From Gemmataceae bacterium (GTDB lineage Bacteria; Planctomycetota; Planctomycetia; Gemmatales; Gemmataceae): 5,000 nucleotides of DNA. The notes under the pieces were generated by a model. That model was not told the DNA's origin. It worked only from the letters and a program-made list of their open reading frames with translations, and did not search any database. The position numbers and the translations under genes are program-made. This document shows, in pieces, positions 1-5,000 of the stretch. Every line of letters starts with the position of its first letter. Position 1 is the stretch's first letter. The stretch is from the NCBI GenBank assembly GCA_009691815.1, contig SIAL01000276.1, positions 1-5,000 on the forward strand, given 5' to 3'.

Positions 1-270
1 TTTGGCCGCATTCGCAAAGGCCGTGGCCTTTGGATTGGCTTCTTTTTTACTCTTAAAAGGGGCGGGTTGACCGGAAGCCAAGCGAACCACCGGCTGGGTA
101 GACCAGGCAATTGGTCCGGGCCGAAACACGATCCGATAAAGAGCAAAAAGGGTCGCCAAAAACACCAAGCCCGCCAAGGCGATGGCCAATCCCCGCCCTT
201 GGGAGTGTCCTAGCCCAACTCCTTTTGGGGAAGTCATGCCCTCAGGACTAATTGGCGAAGCGGGAATCAC
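1..270 (-). CDS. Partial single-span membrane protein of unknown function (C-terminus outside window)
   Basis: An open frame of 90 codons runs from a GTG at 270-268 to the left edge without a stop. I do not recognise the family. Residues about 27-49 form one strongly hydrophobic segment (GLAIALAGLVFLATLFALYR) followed by Arg and Pro, which reads as a single membrane span or an uncleaved signal anchor. After it comes a Lys/Ala/Pro-rich stretch (residues 68-90). The first 26 residues are rich in Pro, Ser and Gly. The GTG start is preferred because GAGG lies 5 bases upstream of it. An in-frame ATG at 237-235 (residue 12) is possible, but its GAGGG is only about one base away. An ATG overlapping the MFS stop (293-291) hits a stop after eight codons. 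The gene follows the MFS transporter by 19 bases on the same strand, so the two are likely co-transcribed. The product could be an envelope or anchor protein; the function is not assignable from this part. Confidence 0.6.
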   Translation of the reverse strand, partial: MIPASPISPEGMTSPKGVGLGHSQGRGLAIALAGLVFLATLFALYRIVFRPGPIAWSTQPVVRLASGQPAPFKSKKEANPKATAFANAAK

Positions 271-289
271 GGGATCCTCAAGATAAATG

Positions 290-1666
290 TCATTCGGGCA
301 GAGGCTTTCCCTTGGTTTCGGGCAGGAAGTAAACCGCTACCAGACCCACCAAAAATACCAAGCTCATGGTACAGCAGGCGTCTCGAAACGCATCCAGTTC
401 GGACCCACCCCGACTTTTGGCCCCCGCCGCCAACGATTGTTGGAGCATTCCCAAAGTGAACGGTCCGCTGGCGGCAATGAATCGACCTACATTGTAACAG
501 AAACTGGTGCCTGTGCTTCGGAGCCTAAGCGGAAACAGTTCGGGAAGGTAGATGGCAAAGCCGCCAAAAAGTCCCAGCTGAAAGAAACCCATGAGGGCGG
601 TCATCCACAAATCGGACATACTTTGGAAATAACGAAAATAGGTGAAGGTCATCAAAAATGCGGCGACAAAACCGATCGCAAAGGCGCCACGGCGACCAAT
701 CCTTTGGGCGACCCAGGCAAAAGCCAATATGCCAAAGAAGGCACCCAAGTTTTGAATGATCGAGTTGATTCCGATCCAATAGCCCTTTTGACTGGCAATT
801 TGGGCCTCGGAAAGCCCCTGTCCCTTGAGGGATTTGGTGATCACATCCCCGACAAGTTCGGGGCTGAAAAAACCGATTCCCCAAAGGCCAACCACACCGG
901 CGATACAAAGCACCATTCCCCAAAGGGCATTGGTACGCCACCGGACATCTCCGAAAAGCTCGAAATAGGAGCCAAATTTATCCCCGGTTTCCTTGGCGGC
1001 GGCCTTGGCGGCCACCCACTTCTCCGGTTCCTTGAGTTGAAGCTGAAGGAAAACACAAAGGAAAGCCGGGATCGCCCCAATTAGGAACATGTATTTCCAA
1101 GAGGTTCCGGGAGCAATGGTGCCCTGTGAGGTGAGGTAAGCCATCAGCATACTAATGAGGCCGGCGGAAATGTTCCCCACCGCCGAAAGCGCTTGCAATA
1201 GGCCCAACGCCCCCGGTCGATTGGTGGCGGGCAGGCTGTCCGCAATGAGTGCCACGGCCAAACCGAACACACCACCGACCCCAAGACCGGTGAGAAAGCG
1301 GTAGGCGGCGAAATCCAACCACCCGACGGAAAACGCCGAAAGTCCCGTGCAAAGGCTGTAAATCAACACGGTGATGGTAAGGGTTTTTGCGCGGCCAATT
1401 CGGTCGCCGACAGAGCCAAAGATCAAGCCACCGGTGGCCCAACCCGCCACGAAAATGGTGGTGGCATACCCTCCATAAAGCTTGACTGTGGAAGGATCGG
1501 CCCCGGGAATGAGCGATTTCAAGGCATCATTTCGGGCCAAGATAAAAAGTTGTTGATCCAGACAATCAAACAACCACGCCAGGGATGCCATGGCAAAAAC
1601 AAACCATTGATAGCTGTTTAGGTCACGCAAACTCGGTTTGTTTGGTACCGCGGGGGGGAATGACAT
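290..1666 (-). CDS. Major facilitator superfamily (MFS) transporter
   Basis: A 458-residue inner-membrane secondary transporter, of normal length for the 12-span MFS fold. The N-terminal half carries the loop 2-3 signature GSVGDRIGRAK (residues 84-94), with the expected G-x3-D-R-x-G-R spacing. The internal repeat shows the matching VAQRIGRRG (319-327). Residues 120-132 (AAYRFLTGLGVGG) match the TM4 Arg-Gly pattern. PELFPLRLRSTG (375-386) and the C-terminal PETKGKPLPE (449-458) are typical of the sugar-porter and organic-acid (AAHS/SHS-like) branches. TM1 holds acidic residues in LFDCLDQQLF (32-41), as in proton-coupled members of those branches. The polar stretch around 211-247 is the central cytoplasmic loop. 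The substrate cannot be read from the sequence; sugars or small organic acids are the family guess. The ATG at 1666 has only a weak upstream GGA. The start region contains a run of seven C (codons 3-5). It is divergent from proC and leads a probable two-gene unit with the membrane protein after it. Confidence 0.9.
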   Translation of the reverse strand: MSFPPAVPNKPSLRDLNSYQWFVFAMASLAWLFDCLDQQLFILARNDALKSLIPGADPSTVKLYGGYATTIFVAGWATGGLIFGSVGDRIGRAKTLTITVLIYSLCTGLSAFSVGWLDFAAYRFLTGLGVGGVFGLAVALIADSLPATNRPGALGLLQALSAVGNISAGLISMLMAYLTSQGTIAPGTSWKYMFLIGAIPAFLCVFLQLQLKEPEKWVAAKAAAKETGDKFGSYFELFGDVRWRTNALWGMVLCIAGVVGLWGIGFFSPELVGDVITKSLKGQGLSEAQIASQKGYWIGINSIIQNLGAFFGILAFAWVAQRIGRRGAFAIGFVAAFLMTFTYFRYFQSMSDLWMTALMGFFQLGLFGGFAIYLPELFPLRLRSTGTSFCYNVGRFIAASGPFTLGMLQQSLAAGAKSRGGSELDAFRDACCTMSLVFLVGLVAVYFLPETKGKPLPE

Positions 1667-1718
1667 GGAGGTTTCCGGTGGAGGGGATAATGCGGAAAAA
1701 GGGCGAAGCCTGTCCTTT

Positions 1719-1771
1719 GTCTTACCAATCCGGCCAAAGTCTTACCAAAAAGTCTTGCAAATCAGGCCAAA
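1719..1771. repeat. Iterated direct repeat GTCTTRCMAA in the divergent promoter region
   Basis: Three direct copies of a GTCTT(A/G)C(C/A)AA motif start at 1719, 1739 and 1752. The first and third are 20 bases long and match at 17 of 20 positions (GTCTTACCAATCCGGCCAAA against GTCTTGCAAATCAGGCCAAA). The middle copy keeps only the first part (GTCTTACCAAAA). The position between divergent genes makes a regulator-binding cluster possible. Simple local duplication is equally possible. The repeat is seen directly; its function is inferred. Confidence 0.6.
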
Positions 1772-1785
1772 AGGATGGCACATGA

Positions 1786-1813
1786 TTGAAGAGTTTGGGG
1801 AATGGGGTAGACT
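1786..1813 (+). promoter_or_regulatory. Possible sigma-70-like promoter for proC-guaA
   Basis: TTGAAG at 1786-1791 and TAGACT at 1808-1813 are separated by 16 bases. This would place transcription start near 1820, just ahead of the proC ribosome binding site. Both boxes deviate from consensus (TTGACA, TATAAT), and such matches occur by chance, so this is only a candidate. Confidence 0.25.
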
Positions 1814-1827
1814 GTTCTTTTGGTTTT

Positions 1828-1832
1828 GAGGA
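1828..1832 (+). promoter_or_regulatory. Ribosome binding site deciding the proC start
   Basis: GAGGA lies 7 bases before the ATG at 1840, ideal Shine-Dalgarno spacing. It fixes the proC start at 1840 rather than at the longer in-frame TTG at 1786, which has no comparable site. Confidence 0.7.
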
Positions 1833-1839
1833 CGCAAAA

Positions 1840-2658
1840 ATGGCGTCGATAGAGAGATTTCGGGTTGGGTTTTTGGGTGCTGGCCGCATGGCTACCGCCT
1901 TGGCTCATGGTTGGAAACAGGCCGGGTTGGTGAAAGCGGGCGATTGCATTGCCTGTGACCCACTGGCACCTGCCCGGGAACAGTTTACCCAAGCCACTGG
2001 TTTTGAAGCCATAACCGATGCTAATCAGGTTATTCAAGCCTCAGATATCGTGGTTTTGGCGGTCAAGCCGCAATCGCTCCGCGATTTGGTCGAGATGGTG
2101 GGAAGCCAACTTGGCCCCAAAAAATTGATCCTTTCCATCCTTGCCGGGGTTACCCTTGACAAACTGCAAAAAGCGATAGGCCATGGCAGGGTCGTTCGCG
2201 TCATGCCAAACACCCCCTGTATGGTGGGGGAATCCGCGACCGCGTATGCCACTGGTCCGGGTACCACTGTTGAAGATGGCCAAATCGTTGCCAAGCTTTT
2301 CAACGCTGTGGGTAGGTCGTTTTTGCTGCCTGAAAACCTGATGGACGGAGTTACCGGCCTTTCGGGGTCTGGCCCCGCCTATGGGTTTGTCATGATCGAG
2401 GCCCTTGCCGATGGGGGCGTTAAAGTTGGCCTTCCTAGGGATGTGGCGACGGTTTTGGCCGCCCAAAGTTTATTGGGTGCCGCCAAGATGGTCCTTGAAA
2501 CGGGCCGCCACCCCGGCCAACTCAAGGACGATGTCGCCAGTCCGGGCGGAACCACCATTCAGGGTCTTTTTGAACTCGAGCAAGCAGGGATCCGCGGCGC
2601 GCTGATCCGGGCGGTTGATGCCGCCGCAAAGCGCTCGGCGGAATTGGGCAAGCATTAG
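1840..2658 (+). CDS. proC: Pyrroline-5-carboxylate reductase
   Basis: This cytoplasmic enzyme makes the last step of proline biosynthesis, reducing 1-pyrroline-5-carboxylate to L-proline with NAD(P)H. With the ATG at 1840 the protein has 272 residues, the usual ProC length. The N-terminal Rossmann domain shows the dinucleotide loop GFLGAGRMA (residues 10-18), then VVLAVKPQ (71-78) and RVMPNTPC (120-127), all hallmark ProC blocks. The C-terminal helical dimer domain contains GVTGLSGSGPAY (170-181), EALADGGVKVGLPR (187-200) and the family signature region 228-247 with SPGGTTIQGL. Every expected conserved block is present and the gene looks intact. The start is chosen because GAGGA precedes it by 7 bases and the first residues lead straight into the first beta strand. 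guaA follows after 42 bases on the same strand. The pairing is not a known pathway link, so shared transcription probably reflects general growth demand. Confidence 0.97.
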   Translation: MASIERFRVGFLGAGRMATALAHGWKQAGLVKAGDCIACDPLAPAREQFTQATGFEAITDANQVIQASDIVVLAVKPQSLRDLVEMVGSQLGPKKLILSILAGVTLDKLQKAIGHGRVVRVMPNTPCMVGESATAYATGPGTTVEDGQIVAKLFNAVGRSFLLPENLMDGVTGLSGSGPAYGFVMIEALADGGVKVGLPRDVATVLAAQSLLGAAKMVLETGRHPGQLKDDVASPGGTTIQGLFELEQAGIRGALIRAVDAAAKRSAELGKH

Positions 2659-2700
2659 GCTTTCCCCAACCCATCTTAAAATTCAACCGGAATTTGTTAA

Positions 2701-4251
2701 ATGTCCACCAAGCCTCATGATTCGATCCTGATACTCGATTTTGGCTCGCAATACGCCCAGCTCATCGCAAGGCGTGTACGGGAGCTCAAGGTTTTCTGCC
2801 GACTGGTTCGCCACGACCTTACGGCGGCGCGAATCAAAGAGTTGGCCCCAACGGGGATAATCCTCAGCGGAGGCCCGGCAAGTGTCTACGAGAAGGGCGC
2901 GCCCAAGTGCGACCCCGCCATTTTCGAATTAGGGATTCCGATTTTGGGGATCTGCTATGGGATGCAATTGGCCTGTCAAATTCTCGGAGCCAAGGTCATC
3001 TCCGCTCCCCACCGGGAATTTGGCCGCGCCGAGCTTACTATTGAACATTCCACAGGCCTGTTTGATGGCGTGACCAAACAGTCCACCGTGTGGATGAGTC
3101 ATGGTGATCAGGTCCAGGCGGCGCCTGAAGAGTGGGAGGTTCTCGGTTCGACCGCGACTTGTCCCATGGCCGCGGCAAAACACCGTCACAGAAAGGTTTA
3201 CACGCTTCAATTTCATCCGGAAGTGGTCCACACCGAATTTGGCCGAAACCTTTTGGGCAATTTCCTCTTTGGTGTTTGCAATGCTCCCGCCAATTGGGAC
3301 ATGGGCGATTTTGTCCGCCAAGTTTCCGGGGGAATCCTCGATCGTGTCGGCACCGACAAGGTGATCTGCGGCCTTTCGGGAGGCGTGGATTCTTCGGTTT
3401 GCGCGGCCCTTTTGGCCAAGGCGATTGGCTCCCAGACGGTTTGCATTTTTGTCGACAATGGCTTGCTTCGCAGGGGCGAAGCGGAAGAAGTCGAGAGGGT
3501 ATTTCGAGCCCATTCGAACGCGGATTTTCGCATGGTGGACGCCTCCAAACGATTTCTGGACGCCCTGAAGGGGGTGGAAGACCCCCAAGTAAAGAGAAAA
3601 TTGATCGGCCATGTCTTTATTGATGCTTTTCGGGAAGCGGCCAAAGGAATCGCCAATGCCAAGTTTCTTGCGCAGGGAACCCTTTATCCCGATGTGATCG
3701 AATCCGGCGGGGCGACCGACGGTCCCGCGGCAACGATCAAAACCCACCACAATGTCGGGGGCCTTCCCGAGGAATTGGGTTTTGAATTGATTGAACCCTT
3801 GCGAGACCTTTTTAAGGATGAGGTTCGCCGATTGGGCGAAGTTTTACAACTTCCCGATGAGGTAGTATGGAGACACCCGTTCCCTGGGCCCGGCCTTGCC
3901 GTGAGGTGTTTAGGCGAGGTCACCGAAGAACGGTTAGAAATCCTGCGCAAAGCAGATGTTATTTTCCTTGAAGAGTTGCGAGCCGCGGGACTTTATCGCC
4001 AAACCTCACAGGCTTTTGCGGTGCTTTTGCCGGTACGAACCGTGGGAGTGATGGGGGATGATCGCACCTACGATCAGGTGATTGCCCTTAGGTGTGTGCA
4101 AACGGATGACTTCATGACGGCGGATTGGTCCAGACTCCCCCATGAGCTATTGGCCAAAGTTTCCACCCGAATTATTAACGAGGTTCGGGGCGTGAATCGG
4201 GTCACCTATGACATATCGAGCAAACCCCCCGCCACGATTGAGTGGGAATAG
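2701..4251 (+). CDS. guaA: GMP synthase (glutamine-hydrolysing)
   Basis: The enzyme converts XMP to GMP using ATP and the amide of glutamine, the final step of guanine nucleotide synthesis, in the cytoplasm. The 516 residues match the bacterial single-chain form. Residues about 8-195 are the class I glutamine amidotransferase: LDFGSQYAQLIARR at the start, the nucleophile Cys85 in GICYGMQL (83-90), and His172 and Glu174 in QFHPEVVHTEFG (170-181). Residues about 203-395 are the ATP pyrophosphatase: P-loop GLSGGVDSS (224-232), VDNGLLRRGE (251-260), QGTLYPDVIES (325-335) and THHNVGGLP (348-356). The C-terminal dimerisation and XMP-binding domain includes RHPFPGPGLAVR (391-402), MGDDRTYDQV (451-460) and the conserved tail YDISSKPPATIEWE ending at the stop. 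All catalytic residues are present. The ATG is preceded by GGAA at 2689-2692, 8 bases upstream, a modest ribosome site. No clear hairpin-plus-T terminator follows it. Confidence 0.98.
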   Translation: MSTKPHDSILILDFGSQYAQLIARRVRELKVFCRLVRHDLTAARIKELAPTGIILSGGPASVYEKGAPKCDPAIFELGIPILGICYGMQLACQILGAKVISAPHREFGRAELTIEHSTGLFDGVTKQSTVWMSHGDQVQAAPEEWEVLGSTATCPMAAAKHRHRKVYTLQFHPEVVHTEFGRNLLGNFLFGVCNAPANWDMGDFVRQVSGGILDRVGTDKVICGLSGGVDSSVCAALLAKAIGSQTVCIFVDNGLLRRGEAEEVERVFRAHSNADFRMVDASKRFLDALKGVEDPQVKRKLIGHVFIDAFREAAKGIANAKFLAQGTLYPDVIESGGATDGPAATIKTHHNVGGLPEELGFELIEPLRDLFKDEVRRLGEVLQLPDEVVWRHPFPGPGLAVRCLGEVTEERLEILRKADVIFLEELRAAGLYRQTSQAFAVLLPVRTVGVMGDDRTYDQVIALRCVQTDDFMTADWSRLPHELLAKVSTRIINEVRGVNRVTYDISSKPPATIEWE

Positions 4252-4418
4252 GGATCACCCGGGGTTATAAAAGCGTGGCTAATAAGTGGCGGGCTTAATA
4301 AAAGGCTTGCGCGTTAATTGGCTTGCCCAATAAGTGGCATGCCCAATAATTGGCTTGCTCAGGGCCAAAGGGTCGATTAGTCGTACGCGTTCACGGAATT
4401 TTAGGAATTTTTAAGTTA
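4252..4418. other. Intergenic region after guaA, mostly repeat
   Basis: The gap between the convergent guaA and DUF1810 units is 243 bases. Its left part (4272-4367) is a 16-bp tandem array and its right end is the attC-like palindrome, both annotated separately. Between them, 4368-4418 is AT-richer and contains a tandem doublet GGAATTTTA/GGAATTTTTA at 4395-4413. The short CCCGGG palindrome at about 4258-4263 has no T-tract. No coding frame or RNA gene is supported. Confidence 0.6.
4272..4367. repeat. Degenerate 16-bp tandem repeat array, about 5.5 units
   Basis: Five consecutive blocks of exactly 16 bases start at 4272, 4288, 4304, 4320 and 4336: AGCGTGGCTAATAAGT, GGCGGGCTTAATAAAA, GGCTTGCGCGTTAATT, GGCTTGCCCAATAAGT and GGCATGCCCAATAATT. 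A sixth, decaying unit begins at 4352 with GGCTTGCTCA. The consensus is close to GGCTTGCCCAATAAGT. The period is constant while the sequence has drifted, so this is an old tandem array (minisatellite-like) rather than a recent slippage product. It begins 20 bases after the guaA stop. Neighbouring units can pair weakly (TGCC against GGCA across the AATAAGT spacer), so folded RNA at the 3' end of the guaA transcript is conceivable, but a terminator role is not shown. Confidence 0.8.
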
Positions 4419-4481
4419 GCCGAACGACCCAGCTCAGTGGCCCGCCGCTCTGGGCGGGTCCACTGCAGCACCTGGTTCGGC
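4419..4481 (-). repeat. 63-bp imperfect palindrome resembling an integron attC site
   Basis: Read on the plus strand: outer arm GCCGAAC (4419-4425), 9-base spacer (4426-4434), inner arm CAGTGGCCCGCC (4435-4446), 6-base loop (4447-4452), then GGCGGG (4453-4458), one unpaired T at 4459, CCACTG (4460-4465), 9-base spacer (4466-4474) and outer arm GTTCGGC (4475-4481). The outer 7 bp and inner 12 bp pair perfectly; the 9-base spacers do not pair. This is the order of an attC site: R'', unpaired spacer, L'' with one extrahelical base, loop, L', spacer, R'. Its 63 bp are within the known attC size range. Canonical outer boxes are RYYYAAC and GTTRRRY; here the fourth position differs in both arms, but compensated so that pairing is kept. 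The 9-base spacers are longer than the usual 5-6. It sits 13 bases after the DUF1810 stop. Alternatives are a dispersed REP-like repeat or a transcription terminator; a T-tract is lacking. Confidence 0.6.
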
Positions 4482-4494
4482 GTGCCTTTGGAGC

Positions 4495-4962
4495 CTACTC
4501 GGCCCCGGATGCGACGCCCATCAGTCGGAGCGTCTTCTCGTCCCGCACGCCCCGGAAGAACTTGTCGAGTACCCGCTCTAACACCGAACCGGCCGGCGAC
4601 ACGGCGGCGAACAGCGTCGCACATGACCGGAGCTTCATGTCGTCGGGGGAGCCGAAAACCTCGGCCGCCGACCGCCCCTCGACGCCGACTGCCGCTTCGC
4701 AGCACTCCACGAGTCGCAGCCCGAGGACGGGGTGACGCAGATACGCCTCGGCCTCCGCGACGCTCTTGATCGCGTACCGCGCGGAGGTTGAGCTGAACCC
4801 CAGCCCGTCGTACTGCGGGAAGATGTACCACATCCAGTGCGACCGCTTGCGACCGCTCCGGACCTCCGACAGAGCCCGTTCGTAGTCGTCCTCCTGCGCC
4901 TCCACGAACCGCGTCAGGTCGTGCGGGTCGGCCGCGCCGCCGTGGTTGTGTACGTCCGTCAT
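4495..4962 (-). CDS. DUF1810 family protein
   Basis: A 155-residue soluble protein with no signal peptide or membrane span. It matches the DUF1810 family over its whole length: DLTRFVEAQEDDYERALSEV (15-34), the hallmark SHWMWYIFPQYDGLG (41-55), then SARYAIKSVAEAEAYLRHPVLG (60-81), LRLVECCEA (82-90) and the C-terminal MKLRSCATLFAAVSP (109-123) with FFRGVRDEKTLRLMG (135-149). The biochemical function of the family is not established to my knowledge. The first 14 residues are His/Gly/Asp-rich and look like a variable extension. The start is supported by GGAAGG 7 bases upstream. The gene looks intact. Its GC, above that of proC and guaA, and its setting directly ahead of an attC-like palindrome suggest it was acquired as a cassette. 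It converges on guaA, 243 bases away. Confidence 0.9.
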   Translation of the reverse strand: MTDVHNHGGAADPHDLTRFVEAQEDDYERALSEVRSGRKRSHWMWYIFPQYDGLGFSSTSARYAIKSVAEAEAYLRHPVLGLRLVECCEAAVGVEGRSAAEVFGSPDDMKLRSCATLFAAVSPAGSVLERVLDKFFRGVRDEKTLRLMGVASGAE

Positions 4963-4969
4963 GGATACG

Positions 4970-4975
4970 CCTTCC
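4970..4975 (-). promoter_or_regulatory. Ribosome binding site of the DUF1810 gene
   Basis: On the minus strand GGAAGG is followed by 7 bases and the ATG at 4962. This good Shine-Dalgarno match supports the chosen start and implies that the cassette carries its own translation signal although no promoter is visible. Confidence 0.65.
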
Positions 4976-4993
4976 GCAGCTCGGGAATTCCCC

Positions 4994-5000
4994 GCCGAAC
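4994..5000 (-). other. Second copy of the GTTCGGC core at the window edge
   Basis: GCCGAAC on the plus strand (GTTCGGC on minus) forms the last seven bases. It is identical to the outer arm of the palindrome at 4419-4481 and lies 31 bases upstream of the DUF1810 start, where the attC of a preceding cassette or an attI-like point would end. A 7-base match can occur by chance in GC-rich DNA; the position gives it weight. Confidence 0.45.

Larger units (their letters stand above)
1667..1839. other. Divergent intergenic region between MFS transporter and proC
   Basis: This 173-base stretch must hold the promoters for both divergent units. It contains a threefold iterated motif (annotated separately) and a possible proC promoter. 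No convincing sigma-70 pair was found for the MFS direction: a CATTAT-like box reads leftward near 1685-1690, but no -35 sits at proper spacing. No RNA gene or coding frame is supported here. A TTG at 1786 in frame with proC adds 18 residues unlike any ProC N-terminus. Confidence 0.6.
4425..4999 (-). mobile_element. Candidate integron-type gene cassette carrying a DUF1810 gene
   Basis: Reading the minus strand, a GTTCGGC core occupies 5000-4994, then come 31 bases, the DUF1810 ORF, 13 bases and the attC-like palindrome ending in an identical GTTCGGC at 4425-4419. With cleavage between G and TT as in known cassettes, the unit would span 4999-4425, about 575 bp. It holds one ORF filling most of its length, short flanks, no evident promoter and the folded site just downstream of the stop, all typical of a gene cassette. 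Its GC is far above the guaA side. Only one full palindrome is visible; the upstream one would begin at 4994 and continue past the window edge. No integrase gene is in the window, so it could belong to a cassette cluster without integrase. The interpretation is an inference from architecture. Confidence 0.45.

Noticed and set aside
268..293. ATGA start-stop overlap between the MFS gene and the next gene at 290-293
   Set aside because: That ATG frame meets TGA after eight codons; the real downstream frame starts at the GTG at 270.
287..1084. Long plus-strand open frame of 265 codons opposite the MFS gene
   Set aside because: Its translation is polar, low in recognisable motifs and fully antisense to a clear MFS transporter; it is a shadow of that gene's codon bias.
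1652..1658. Run of seven G (C on the coding strand) in codons 3-5 of the MFS gene as a phase-variation tract
   Set aside because: Seven bases is short for a slippage switch and the reading frame is intact; nothing else supports phase variation.
1786..1839. N-terminal extension of proC from a TTG at 1786
   Set aside because: The extra 18 residues do not resemble ProC, and the ATG at 1840 has a well-placed GAGGA.
2929..3750. Minus-strand open frame of 273 codons inside guaA
   Set aside because: Entirely antisense to intact guaA, whose catalytic blocks fix the true frame; no family resemblance in the antisense product.
4252..4275. Rho-independent terminator after guaA
   Set aside because: Only a very short CCCGGG-centred pairing with no T-tract; not enough to call.
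4419..4481. The palindrome as a CRISPR repeat or a tRNA
   Set aside because: A single full copy with no spacer array, and no cloverleaf: the inner and outer stems are collinear with one central loop.
4350..4769. Plus-strand open frame of 139 codons across the palindrome and DUF1810 gene
   Set aside because: Pro/Arg-rich antisense shadow, begins inside the tandem repeat, and has no ribosome site or family resemblance.
4391..4831. Minus-strand open frame of 146 codons reading through the palindrome
   Set aside because: It overlaps the DUF1810 gene in another frame, is Arg-rich as expected for a shadow in GC-rich DNA, and its tail is just the palindrome translated.

Overview
The window is a bacterial chromosomal segment with two visibly different parts. 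Positions 1 to about 4250 have moderate GC (hand counts of three 60-base samples in guaA give 52, 55 and 58 %). They carry ordinary housekeeping and transport genes. From about 4420 to the end the GC rises sharply (three 60-base samples give 70, 72 and 65 %). The style of the ProC, GuaA and MFS proteins suggests a planctomycete, perhaps of the Gemmata group. That is an impression from the protein sequences, not a proof.

Layout: on the minus strand an MFS transporter (290-1666) is followed after 19 bases by the start of a single-membrane-span protein that runs off the left edge (1-270). A 173-base divergent intergenic region (1667-1839) with an iterated direct repeat separates this pair from a plus-strand pair: proC (proline biosynthesis, 1840-2658) and guaA (GMP synthase, 2701-4251). 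These two lie 42 bases apart and are probably co-transcribed. After guaA comes an array of five exact-length 16-bp degenerate tandem repeats (4272-4351, decaying to about 4367), then a short AT-rich stretch.

The most interesting region is 4419-5000. A DUF1810 gene on the minus strand (4495-4962) is followed, 13 bases after its stop, by a 63-bp imperfect palindrome (4419-4481). Its outer arms are GCCGAAC/GTTCGGC, its inner arms are 12 bp with one extra base, and between them are 9-base unpaired spacers on each side. The same 7-mer GCCGAAC is the last seven bases of the window, 31 bases upstream of the DUF1810 start codon. One promoterless-looking ORF, an attC-like folded site right after its stop and a matching core 7-mer right before its start form the architecture of an integron gene cassette of about 575 bp. 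The core is non-canonical: GTTCGGC instead of GTTRRRY. No integrase is in the window. If real, this is one unit of a cassette array (or an integrase-less cluster) inserted next to guaA. The high GC of the unit against its flank supports separate origin.
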